A stretch of DNA of 21,622 bases from Enterobacterales bacterium (GTDB lineage: Bacteria; Pseudomonadota; Gammaproteobacteria; Enterobacterales; Succinivibrionaceae): the NCBI GenBank assembly GCA_900768635.1, contig CAAGDP010000037.1, forward strand, positions 1-21,622, given 5' to 3'. The first letter of the stretch is position 1. The number at the start of each line of letters is the position of its first letter. The notes beneath the pieces were generated by a model. It ran no database searches. It worked only from the letters and a program-made list of their open reading frames with translations, and was not told where the DNA came from. Below, one piece after another: positions 15,240-21,622 of this stretch. The position numbers and the translations under genes are program-made.

Positions 15240-16322
15240 ATGGCCAAGAAACCTAAAATTCCTGAACATGAAAATATGGAACGCTGGATGGTTTCCTATG
15301 CCGATTTGCTAACTCTGCTCTTTGCTCTTTTTGTTATTCTTTACGGTTTTGCCATGTCAGCGCAGAATGAGGTGAAAAGCGTCATTCAGGGTCTGGTGCA
15401 GAGCTTTTCGGAAATGGGCTTTGTTACAGCCCGCCCCGGTTCATCAGTATTAGTCGGTAACCTGGGTGTGGATGGTACTGATTCTCAGGCAAACCTCAGT
15501 TCTGTTCCTTCCAAGGAAGTTCCTATTGTTAATGCTCCGGTGGAGGGCGCCGGTGGCGTTCTGGATTTTGGTGCCAGTGCCACGGTGAATACTCCCAGCC
15601 CTTCCTCGGAAAAAGATTCCGGTATAAATCAGAAGAATTCTCAGGCTAACGGTCTTGATACCGAGTCTCGCAGTGATTCGGAAATTATGTCAATGGAATT
15701 AACTGAATCCATTACCGGAGCTCCTCTCGATTCCATTCAGCAGGAAATATCATTGGGCCTGGAAGATCTTATAGAAGAAAAGACCATAGTTATCACCAAA
15801 CATGAAAACTGGCTGACTATTGATTTTAATTCCGCATTACTTTTCCCTCAGGGCAGTGCAACTATTCTGAACCGTTTTAAACCTATTCTTGATAAAGTCG
15901 GGAGCATCCTGAGCGGCATAAACAATTATATTCATATTCGCGGTTATACTGATGATCGCTATGTAGGTGATGAGCTGTATCATTCCAACTGGGAACTTTC
16001 TGCAGCCCGGGCTATTTCTGTTCTGCAGTATTTTGAAAGGAGCGGTATTGACCCTCATCGCATGGCAATAGAGGCTTATGGCAGTTATTCACCTTTTGCA
16101 TCTAATTCCACAAAACGTGGACGGGAACAGAATCGCAAGGTGGTTATAGCCATATCCAAATATGCTTACAAACCTCGTAATCTGCCGGTATGGGATGATG
16201 AAGTTGTTAATGATAAGACTGATACGGCCGGTAAAAGTGCCAAAGCTCAGATTTCACCGGAAGATTATGAAATTATGAGATTGCCGGATGGAAGAATGCA
16301 ACTGAAAAAGCGGGAACATTAA
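15240..16322 (+). CDS. motD: MotD, MotB-type stator subunit with peptidoglycan-binding domain
   Basis: The 360-residue partner of MotC anchors the stator to the cell wall. The N-terminal cytoplasmic stretch is followed by a single membrane helix (about 19-40) with the ion-binding aspartate D22 in the typical YADLLTLLFALF context. A long, low-complexity periplasmic linker (about 65-165, rich in Ser, Gly, Pro) precedes the OmpA-like domain (about 195-307), with GYTDD (235-239), LSAARA (253-258) and NRKVVI (298-303). The start lies two bases after the motC stop with a weak ribosome site (AAGAG), so translation is probably coupled. The linker is longer than in classical MotB. The next gene starts one base past the stop. 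Confidence 0.94.
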   Translation: MAKKPKIPEHENMERWMVSYADLLTLLFALFVILYGFAMSAQNEVKSVIQGLVQSFSEMGFVTARPGSSVLVGNLGVDGTDSQANLSSVPSKEVPIVNAPVEGAGGVLDFGASATVNTPSPSSEKDSGINQKNSQANGLDTESRSDSEIMSMELTESITGAPLDSIQQEISLGLEDLIEEKTIVITKHENWLTIDFNSALLFPQGSATILNRFKPILDKVGSILSGINNYIHIRGYTDDRYVGDELYHSNWELSAARAISVLQYFERSGIDPHRMAIEAYGSYSPFASNSTKRGREQNRKVVIAISKYAYKPRNLPVWDDEVVNDKTDTAGKSAKAQISPEDYEIMRLPDGRMQLKKREH

Positions 16323-16323
16323 T

Positions 16324-17103
16324 ATGTACGTATGGACAATCGCCAATCAGAAAGGTGGCGTTGGCAAAACAACCACCTGCGTAGGTCTTGCCGGATGGAT
16401 GAGCAAGATGGGGATGCGGGTTTTGCTTATTGATACTGATCCTCATGCTTCTCTGACTAACTATTTTGATTATGACTCAGACAATGAGCCTCGTACTTTG
16501 TTTGATGTTTTTATGAATCCCAATATGACCCGATCAGAATTACTGAACTGTGTTCTGCGGACCAAATATGAAAACATTAACATTATTCCGGGATCAATAG
16601 CACTTTCAACTTTGGACAGATCTTTGGGAAGCAAGGACGGGGTGGGCCATATTCTGGGGAATGCACTTAAAAAGCTCAGTGATGATTTTGATGCGGTTCT
16701 TATTGACTGTCCTCCGGTACTGGGGGTTCTGATGGTTAACGCACTGGCTGCCAGCACCAAAATAGTGGTACCTACCCAGACAGAATTTCTGGCATTAAAA
16801 GGTCTGGAACGAATGATGAAGACCTTTGAAATCCTGCACAGCACAGTAGCCGAACCTTTTAATTATGTAATAGTTCCTACAATGTTCGACAGGAGAACTA
16901 ATGCATCTATCCTGAGTTTGCAGAGTATTCGCCGTCAGTATGGTGATAAGGTCTGGAAGTATTATATACCGGTAGATACCAAGTTCCGGGATTCAAGTCA
17001 GCAACATATACCCCCTGCGATCCTTATGCCAGAATCCCGGGGAAGCAAGGCTTATGATTTCCTGCTTAAATATCTGTTGGAAGAAGAGGGTTGCAGATTA
17101 TGA
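16324..17103 (+). CDS. parC: ParC, ParA-like ATPase for polar placement of chemotaxis arrays
   Basis: A 259-residue ParA/MinD-family ATPase. It has the deviant Walker A KGGVGKTT (10-17), the DTDPHAS segment (37-43) and Walker B-type VLIDCPP (125-131). In Vibrio, the ParA-like protein encoded at this place in the chemotaxis operon, ParC, recruits and segregates chemoreceptor arrays to the cell pole together with ParP; in older annotations it is called Soj. Lack of any nearby parB or parS, and the flanking motD and parP genes, argue for this role rather than chromosome partitioning. Its stop overlaps the parP start as ATGA. Confident in family, and fairly confident in role from gene order. Confidence 0.9.
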   Translation: MYVWTIANQKGGVGKTTTCVGLAGWMSKMGMRVLLIDTDPHASLTNYFDYDSDNEPRTLFDVFMNPNMTRSELLNCVLRTKYENINIIPGSIALSTLDRSLGSKDGVGHILGNALKKLSDDFDAVLIDCPPVLGVLMVNALAASTKIVVPTQTEFLALKGLERMMKTFEILHSTVAEPFNYVIVPTMFDRRTNASILSLQSIRRQYGDKVWKYYIPVDTKFRDSSQQHIPPAILMPESRGSKAYDFLLKYLLEEEGCRL

Positions 17104-17828
17104 CACAGGAAAATCAGTTTGCAGCAATGGCTAACTACTTCAGATCCATGCTGACTCCGGTAAGTGAAGATAAGACTCCGGTATTAAAGCCGGAAATAAA
17201 GACAGAAGTTAAGCCGGTTACGGTAAAAGAGCAGGATCAGGAGACCAGAAGCCGTCTGGAGCGGATTATTGATCAGGTTAAACCGGAAACTGCTGTTGCT
17301 ACTGAAACAGCACCTGTAGAAACCAGGGTTGTGGAAGAGGTTAAAGAAGAGCAGGAAGTGGTGCCTCAGGAGATCTGGACTAATATTGAAGTTCCTGATG
17401 ATTTTCAGGCTCTGTTTTTTGTGGTAAACGGGGTAGTTTTTGCAGTTCCTCTGATTGATCTTGGAGGGATAAGCAATATGGATAAAGTAACGGGTATTAT
17501 CGGCAAACCATCCTGGTTTATGGGAATGATGAATGTCCGGGAAGATAAGTTTAATGTAGTTGATTTTGTAAAATGGTCCATGCCTCAGGCTACAGGAGAA
17601 ATGAGTGAATTCAGTTATCTTATTGAACTGGGCACCAGTAAATGGGGTATAACCTGCCATGAACTTATCGGTACTGAAGCTCTTCACCGTTCTCAAATTC
17701 AGTGGCGTACCTGTGCAGGAAAAAGACCGTGGCTCGCCGGACTTGTCAAGGAAAAGCGCTGTGCTCTTATCCATGTTGATGAATTGATAAAACTTTTTGA
17801 GAAGGGCATAAATATCAACGGAAATTAG
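17100..17828 (+). CDS. parP: ParP, CheW-like polar chemotaxis array protein
   Basis: This 242-residue protein has a short conserved N-terminal stretch (NQFAAMANYFRSMLTPVS), a disordered Lys/Glu/Val/Pro-rich linker (about 22-97) and a C-terminal CheW-like domain (about 100-235), which corresponds to the array integration and formation domain of Vibrio ParP. Such proteins bind ParC, CheA and receptors and hold arrays at the pole. ATG 17100 overlaps the parC stop by four bases, with GAGGG about ten bases upstream; a TTG at 17091 three codons earlier is unlikely. The domain differs strongly from the true CheW encoded next, so this is not a simple cheW duplicate. Confidence 0.88.
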   Translation: MTQENQFAAMANYFRSMLTPVSEDKTPVLKPEIKTEVKPVTVKEQDQETRSRLERIIDQVKPETAVATETAPVETRVVEEVKEEQEVVPQEIWTNIEVPDDFQALFFVVNGVVFAVPLIDLGGISNMDKVTGIIGKPSWFMGMMNVREDKFNVVDFVKWSMPQATGEMSEFSYLIELGTSKWGITCHELIGTEALHRSQIQWRTCAGKRPWLAGLVKEKRCALIHVDELIKLFEKGININGN

Positions 17829-17873
17829 GCATAGATACAGTTTTTTACGGCTTAATTTGGTTATTATATGCCA

Positions 17874-17902
17874 TTGGTAATACTGCTAAATTTTAGTATA
17901 GT
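17874..17902 (+). promoter_or_regulatory. Candidate internal promoter for cheW
   Basis: TTGGTA (17874-17879) and TATAGT (17897-17902) are 17 bases apart, matching sigma-70 at four of six and five of six positions. It lies in the 149-base gap between parP and cheW, the largest gap of the block after that upstream of cheY. The leader holds a perfect 7-bp hairpin TGCGGAA-TGAAT-TTCCGCA at 17927-17945. The AT-rich CTAAATTTTAG followed by a T run (17886-17908) might act as a weak terminator for the upstream genes. Confidence 0.5.
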
Positions 17903-17977
17903 TTTTTTATTTTCTTTGTCAGGTATTGCGGAATGAATTTCCGCAGGAATGAAGAATAACTTTAAAGGAGACATGCC

Positions 17978-18472
17978 GTGGGTGGAAGTCAAAATATTGC
18001 AGGTTCTGTAAGCGACAATGATGTATTTCAGTGGGTAACTTTTCAGTTGGATAAGGAAACCTACGGCGTAAATGTTAAACAGGTTCGTGAAGTTCTTCGC
18101 TATACCGACATTGCTCCGGTTCCTGGTTCTCCTGCTTATGTTCTAGGTATTATCAATCTGCGTGGTAATGTGGTAACAATTATTGATACCAGACTGCGCT
18201 TCGGATTAAATCCTGCAGAAGTTACTGATAATTCCCGCATTGTGATTATTGAAGCAGAAACTCAGGTGGTAGGTATTCTGGTAGATAGTGTAGCTGAAGT
18301 TGTCTATCTGAAATCCTCAGAAATTGATGTGGCTCCAAGCGTGGGAACTGATGAAAGTGCCAAGTTTATTCAGGGTGTATGTAACAGAGATAATAATCTC
18401 CTCATTCTGGTAGATTTGAATAAGCTTCTCACTGATGAAGAATGGAACGAAATAAGTCAGTTGCAACAGTAA
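17978..18472 (+). CDS. cheW: CheW, chemotaxis coupling protein
   Basis: This 164-residue scaffold joins chemoreceptors to CheA in the signalling array. It is a single CheW domain, with the conserved VREVLRY, the segment APVPGSPAYVLGIINLRGNV and IDTRLRFGL. Translation starts at GTG 17978, seven bases after AAAGGAG (17964-17970); the ATG at 17973 is out of frame and soon reaches a stop. The gene seems to have its own promoter in the preceding gap. The DUF2802 gene starts one base after its stop. Confidence 0.96.
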   Translation: MGGSQNIAGSVSDNDVFQWVTFQLDKETYGVNVKQVREVLRYTDIAPVPGSPAYVLGIINLRGNVVTIIDTRLRFGLNPAEVTDNSRIVIIEAETQVVGILVDSVAEVVYLKSSEIDVAPSVGTDESAKFIQGVCNRDNNLLILVDLNKLLTDEEWNEISQLQQ

Positions 18473-18473
18473 T

Positions 18474-18962
18474 ATGCAGTCATTGGGAGTATTAGCCTGG
18501 ATTGTAATCGGGATGGCCGCCGGGTTTGTTATCCTGTTTTGCTGGATTCTTTATATTTTCTTTTATGTAAGGAGTCTGCGATCCGCATTTAACGATGTTT
18601 CCGAAAATATGGAGGGCATAGCCGATCTTCTGGCTAAATTTAAAGGTGAAGTGAGAAGATGGGATTATGTCAGCAAGGCTGTGGTTGATTCAGAATCATC
18701 TAATGCCAATCTCCAGTTGACAGTAGGGGAACTGGGTCGCAAAATTGCTGAATTAGAGCAGAAACTGGATGAAGTACAGATGCAGGAACCTGAATCAAAG
18801 ATGTACAACAGAGCTGTGAAAATGGCAAAGTCCGGTGCCAGTTTGAAGGATATTATGGAAGAATGCGAACTGCCGCAACCCGAGGCGGAACTTCTTATTT
18901 CAATCCATGCACCGGGAGGAAGCTCCCAGAATAAATCCAAAAAGAATCTTAATGAGTTATAA
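18474..18962 (+). CDS. DUF2802 family single-pass membrane protein
   Basis: A 162-residue protein of the DUF2802 family, whose function is not established. One N-terminal membrane helix (about 7-33) is followed by a predicted coiled coil (about 36-105, heptad-like Leu/Ile spacing) and a C-terminal helix-turn-helix-like DUF2802 segment (NRAVKMAKSGASLKDIMEEC, then LPQPEAELLISIH). The gene regularly follows cheW in polar-flagellate gammaproteobacteria, so a motility role is likely by context. There is no obvious ribosome site; its start is one base past the cheW stop, which suggests coupling. It is the last gene of the operon, followed by a terminator. Confidence 0.88.
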   Translation: MQSLGVLAWIVIGMAAGFVILFCWILYIFFYVRSLRSAFNDVSENMEGIADLLAKFKGEVRRWDYVSKAVVDSESSNANLQLTVGELGRKIAELEQKLDEVQMQEPESKMYNRAVKMAKSGASLKDIMEECELPQPEAELLISIHAPGGSSQNKSKKNLNEL

Positions 18963-18970
18963 CCTGCAGA

Positions 18971-18999
18971 AGTCCTGAGAAATCAGGACTTTTTCTTTT
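18971..18999 (+). terminator. Rho-independent terminator of chemotaxis operon
   Basis: A perfect 8-bp stem AGTCCTGA (18971-18978) and TCAGGACT (18983-18990) with the tetraloop GAAA is followed by TTTTCTTTT. It works in the plus direction; on the minus strand no T run follows the hairpin, though the hairpin could still slow transcripts leaving the convergent fhlB-like gene. The T run overlaps the stop codon of that gene. Confidence 0.92.
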
Positions 19000-19303
19000 A
19001 TGCCTTTTTGTCGATACCAACAGTTCCGTCCGGTCTTCGCCACTGCTCCGGGAACTTGCCCTGCAGAATGTAGGAGTAGGATAAAATTTCGGCCATTATG
19101 GCGTACAGTTCTTTAGGTATGGTAGATCCTTCCGGAAGATTATCAAGGTGGTTCAGAAGTACCGGATCCCTGTGAATATATATACCTGTCTCCTCAGCCA
19201 TTTTTATAACTTCTTCGGCTTCAATACCACTGGCTTTTTTCACAATCTCCGGTGCATTATGATCTTCCACGTAGTTAATGCTTATGCTTTGCAAATCTTC
19301 CAT
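18998..19303 (-). CDS. fhlB: FhlB-like stand-alone FlhB C-terminal domain protein
   Basis: This 101-residue protein matches only the post-cleavage cytoplasmic part of the flagellar type III export switch FlhB: SISINYVEDHNAPEIVKKA corresponds to the stretch directly after the NPTH autocleavage site, followed by the conserved PVLLNHLDNLPEGSTIPKE and AEILSYSYIL. The membrane domain and the NPTH motif are missing, so it cannot form the export channel or autocleave. Such FhlB proteins occur next to FliK-like genes in several bacteria and are thought to influence export substrate choice; in this case the role is inferred from family and neighbour. The start is one base after the FliK stop (TAA-T-ATG), indicating tight coupling. 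The C-terminus is a short tail with FPEQWRRPDG. Confidence 0.87.
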   Translation of the reverse strand: MEDLQSISINYVEDHNAPEIVKKASGIEAEEVIKMAEETGIYIHRDPVLLNHLDNLPEGSTIPKELYAIMAEILSYSYILQGKFPEQWRRPDGTVGIDKKA

Positions 19304-19304
19304 A

Positions 19305-21622
19305 TTAGATCCTCAGATTTAGTCCTTCGCTGCCATTACCGATACTGTCATAGCTGTTATCTTCCTCTGTATTTTCAGATGCAAGGGGATGAAGCACTGT
19401 ACCTTTAATACATTTAAATTCCTTGCAGTTATAGTTCAGCTCATTAAGCCGATCCTGCAGGAGGTGCAGCGTCTCCCGCAGTTTGCTGTAGCCTTCATAA
19501 GTTTCTGCTGTCGCCTTAATGGAAATATCCGGACTGGAGTAGTTGGCTTTGATCCCGATTGGTCCCAATCCCTTAATTTCAAAATAGAAATTCATATCAA
19601 TACTGTCTGTATTGTTTTCACGCTTTCTGCGCTTAAAGCTCATACCGTTCTCCTTTACATTCTCCTGGGGAGTTGGGAGCGGTATATAGCTGGCCCACAA
19701 CGGATCATTGCGATTTTGCTGATTAGAATGGAGATGATCAATATGAGATGATAAATCCTGAAGGAATCTCTGGGGCCACTGTTCACTGTCTTCGATATTG
19801 ATGGAGTTCTGCCAGTTTTGAAGATCGGCTTTGGATGATTTTCCGGCGGAACTTACTCCAAGTCCGAATTGTTTCAGTCTTAATGTCACCAACAGGGTAG
19901 CCCAGGATCTTAATCCTTTGGAGAAAGTATTGTTTCCTGAAAGTGGATTATCCACATAGTTAAGCCATTGCAGTATAGCTGGGGTAGATGCCAGACTTTG
20001 AGAGAAGATTGCACCGATACTCTTGGCTATCGGCTGGAAAGAATGAGGCAAAGCTGGATTATTCATATCCTCAAGGAGCGTGCTGATTCCTGTTGCAGTA
20101 GCATCAGAAACAGGATTCATAGAAATAGACTCAGATGTAGCTTGTACATTTCTGAACTGACTGATGCTCTTTGGCATAGAATGAACCGGCTGACTGCTGT
20201 CTTGAATCTGGGTATTTCTGTCAGTTGCAGTCTGTGGAGGAGTGGAAACTTTCGGCATTTCCTGTTCCTGAGCTCCACGTGTGCTGTGTCCGGTTGACTG
20301 TCCCAGAAAACTGATAATCTTACTGAAAATTTTGACTTTCTCGTTAACAGTCTGTTGTTTTGTTTCATTGTTTTCAACCGGCTGAGATTGTTTTTGATCC
20401 TGGTGAATAATCTGATCATTGCTACCGGTTTGAATATTGCGGGATGGTTCTGCTTCCGGGGACTTAACCAAAGGCTGAGATGACAGAGGAATGTTGTTTT
20501 CTGAAATATTGGCACTGCTTTGATTAACTGGGGCTCTGGTTACAGGAGCTGAGGTTCCTGAAGCAGAGCCGGAAGGAAGATCTGCTGGATTATTCTGAGG
20601 ATAACGAGATCGTATCTGCTGGTCATAGGATGCAGGAATTCCATCTCTGGCTGGCATATCAGCATTTTGTGATTTAGTAGAATTTTGTAATGGTGATGAT
20701 GTTTCAGCTGTTGATGTCTGGGTGTTTCTGCGAATGGAATTTTGCCAGGCTGTAATAAGACTGCGAGGAGTTGGTGTGGTTTTTTCACCATTCTTCACAT
20801 CCCCGGATATATTTCCGGTGAGATTGTTCTGTGCCTGTTCTTCTTCCCGCAATGCTTCTTCTACTGTTTTGCCTACAAGAGCATTATCAGCGGTTCGATT
20901 AACATTACCTGTTGCAGATCGAGACTGGGACTCTGAACTTGCATCGTTACGGAGCTGATGGTATCCATCAGGTAATGAAGTATTGGAACCCTGTGATAAC
21001 TTATCTGTGGTTGCTGAAAATTGATTTGCTGCCTGATTTTGAACAGGATTATTCAGGACTGTAGAATTAAAATTCTTCTGGGCAGAAGATTCACTGGAGC
21101 CAGGTTTGATATGGAATCTGGAATACAGATCATTTTGAACTGAAGTTTGGGAACTGTCTGCTTTGTTTTGAACAGTTGGTGACAGATCATTCTGAACCTG
21201 ATTTTGTGTACTTTCCTGTTTTGTTTGTGTAGGTTGAGTAGCATCCTTCTGAACAGGAGCCTGAACAGTTTCAGGTTTGTTCTGAACTGTCTGAGTTAAA
21301 TCCTTTTGAACAGGAGTCTGAGCTGTTTCTGGTTTGTTCTGAACAGATTGAGCTACATCCTTTTGAACAGGAGTCTGAGCTGTTTCTGGTTTAGTCTGAA
21401 CAGATTGAGCTACATCCTTTTGAACAGGAGCTTGAGCTGTTTCAGGTTTGCTCTGAACAGTCTGAGTAATATTATCCTTCTGAACAGGAGTTTGAGCTGT
21501 TTCTGGTTTAGTCTGAACAGATTGAGCTACATCCTTCTGAACTGGAGTCTGAGCTGTTTCTGGTTTGTTCTGAACAGATTGAGCTACATCCTTTTGAACA
21601 GGAGTCTGAGCTGTTTCTGGTT
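19305..21622 (-). CDS. fliK: FliK-type flagellar hook-length control protein, N-terminus beyond window
   Basis: The reading frame is open from the stop at 19305-19307 to the window edge at 21622, so at least 771 residues are visible and the start is not. The C-terminal part contains a FliK core domain (MNFYFEIKGLGPIGIKANYS, then ETLHLLQDRLNELNYNC), which in relatives contacts FlhB to switch export from hook to filament proteins. Upstream lies a long Ser/Thr/Gln/Asn/Pro-rich disordered region with very few hydrophobic residues. Its first visible part is a tandem array of 19-residue repeats. A TTG at 20850-20852 could be read as a start but has coding sequence on both sides and is surely internal. 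The product is exported through the flagellar apparatus in relatives. It is longer than most FliK proteins. Operon partner: the fhlB-like gene one base downstream. Confidence 0.85.
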   Translation of the reverse strand, partial: PETAQTPVQKDVAQSVQNKPETAQTPVQKDVAQSVQTKPETAQTPVQKDNITQTVQSKPETAQAPVQKDVAQSVQTKPETAQTPVQKDVAQSVQNKPETAQTPVQKDLTQTVQNKPETVQAPVQKDATQPTQTKQESTQNQVQNDLSPTVQNKADSSQTSVQNDLYSRFHIKPGSSESSAQKNFNSTVLNNPVQNQAANQFSATTDKLSQGSNTSLPDGYHQLRNDASSESQSRSATGNVNRTADNALVGKTVEEALREEEQAQNNLTGNISGDVKNGEKTTPTPRSLITAWQNSIRRNTQTSTAETSSPLQNSTKSQNADMPARDGIPASYDQQIRSRYPQNNPADLPSGSASGTSAPVTRAPVNQSSANISENNIPLSSQPLVKSPEAEPSRNIQTGSNDQIIHQDQKQSQPVENNETKQQTVNEKVKIFSKIISFLGQSTGHSTRGAQEQEMPKVSTPPQTATDRNTQIQDSSQPVHSMPKSISQFRNVQATSESISMNPVSDATATGISTLLEDMNNPALPHSFQPIAKSIGAIFSQSLASTPAILQWLNYVDNPLSGNNTFSKGLRSWATLLVTLRLKQFGLGVSSAGKSSKADLQNWQNSINIEDSEQWPQRFLQDLSSHIDHLHSNQQNRNDPLWASYIPLPTPQENVKENGMSFKRRKRENNTDSIDMNFYFEIKGLGPIGIKANYSSPDISIKATAETYEGYSKLRETLHLLQDRLNELNYNCKEFKCIKGTVLHPLASENTEEDNSYDSIGNGSEGLNLRI
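21147..21622 (-). repeat. Tandem 57-base repeats inside the FliK gene
   Basis: Units begin at 21147, 21204, 21261, 21318, 21375, 21432, 21492, 21549 and 21606, a spacing of 57 bases apart from one of 60; the array runs off the window edge. The encoded repeat is close to KPETAQTPVQKDVAQSVQN (19 residues). The units 21318-21374 and 21549-21605 are identical over all 57 bases; the two units nearest the FliK core (21147, 21204) are degenerate. All spacings are multiples of three, so the frame is kept. Confidence 0.93.

Noticed and set aside
16324..17103. ParA-like gene as a sign of a plasmid or chromosome partition locus
   Set aside because: There is no ParB or parS-like repeat, and the position between motD and a CheW-like gene is that of the polar chemotaxis ParC.
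17184..17774. 196-codon minus-strand frame opposite parP
   Set aside because: Antisense shadow; composition (many Phe, Asn, Ser, His) is typical of reverse-complement reading.
19305..20852. FliK gene starting at the TTG at 20850-20852
   Set aside because: The frame continues open upstream to the window edge with consistent low-complexity composition, and an ordered repeat array lies in that part; the TTG is internal.
21147..21622. Repeat array considered as a CRISPR array
   Set aside because: Units are contiguous without unique spacers, keep the codon frame and encode a continuous peptide repeat.

Overview
The window looks like a chromosomal segment of a flagellated gammaproteobacterium. 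The main evidence is the chemotaxis and motor block (cheY, cheA, cheB, motC, motD, parC, parP, cheW, DUF2802), whose order is typical of polar-flagellate Vibrio, Shewanella, Aeromonas and Pseudomonas, together with gammaproteobacterial-type FabV and FolD. Moderate GC and the missing cheZ would fit a Succinivibrionaceae/Aeromonadales-like host, but that placement is a guess.

Region 1 (1-2770) holds two housekeeping genes read rightward: fabV (NADH-dependent enoyl-ACP/CoA reductase, with a near-perfect CRP palindrome far upstream and its own terminator) and folD (one-carbon folate metabolism, with a structured leader).

Region 2 (about 2780-9955) is a tight five-gene operon. It starts with two unrecognised four-helix membrane proteins, followed by an HlyD-type adaptor, an ABC transporter with an N-terminal C39 peptidase, and a second ABC transporter with a long non-peptidase N-terminal domain. 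The last three match the NHLM-type (nitrile-hydratase-leader microcin) export trio. I find no precursor peptide or maturation enzyme in the window, so the cargo and the role of the two membrane proteins are unknown. This is the most likely place for an undescribed system.

Region 3 (9956-10588) is a spacer of about 630 bases with no convincing gene. It separates the export operon from the chemotaxis operon and contains candidate promoters.

Region 4 (10589-18999) is the chemotaxis, motor and polar-localisation block on the plus strand. CheA phosphorylates CheY and CheB; MotC/MotD form a stator; ParC/ParP place and retain the arrays at the pole; CheW couples receptors to CheA. cheZ, normally between cheY and cheA, is absent. 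cheW appears to have an additional promoter of its own. The block ends at a strong hairpin terminator.

Region 5 (18998-21622, minus strand) converges on that terminator. It encodes a FliK-type hook-length protein of at least 771 residues, incomplete at the window edge, followed after one base by a stand-alone FlhB C-terminal-domain protein. The visible upstream part of the FliK gene is a tandem array of 19-codon repeats.
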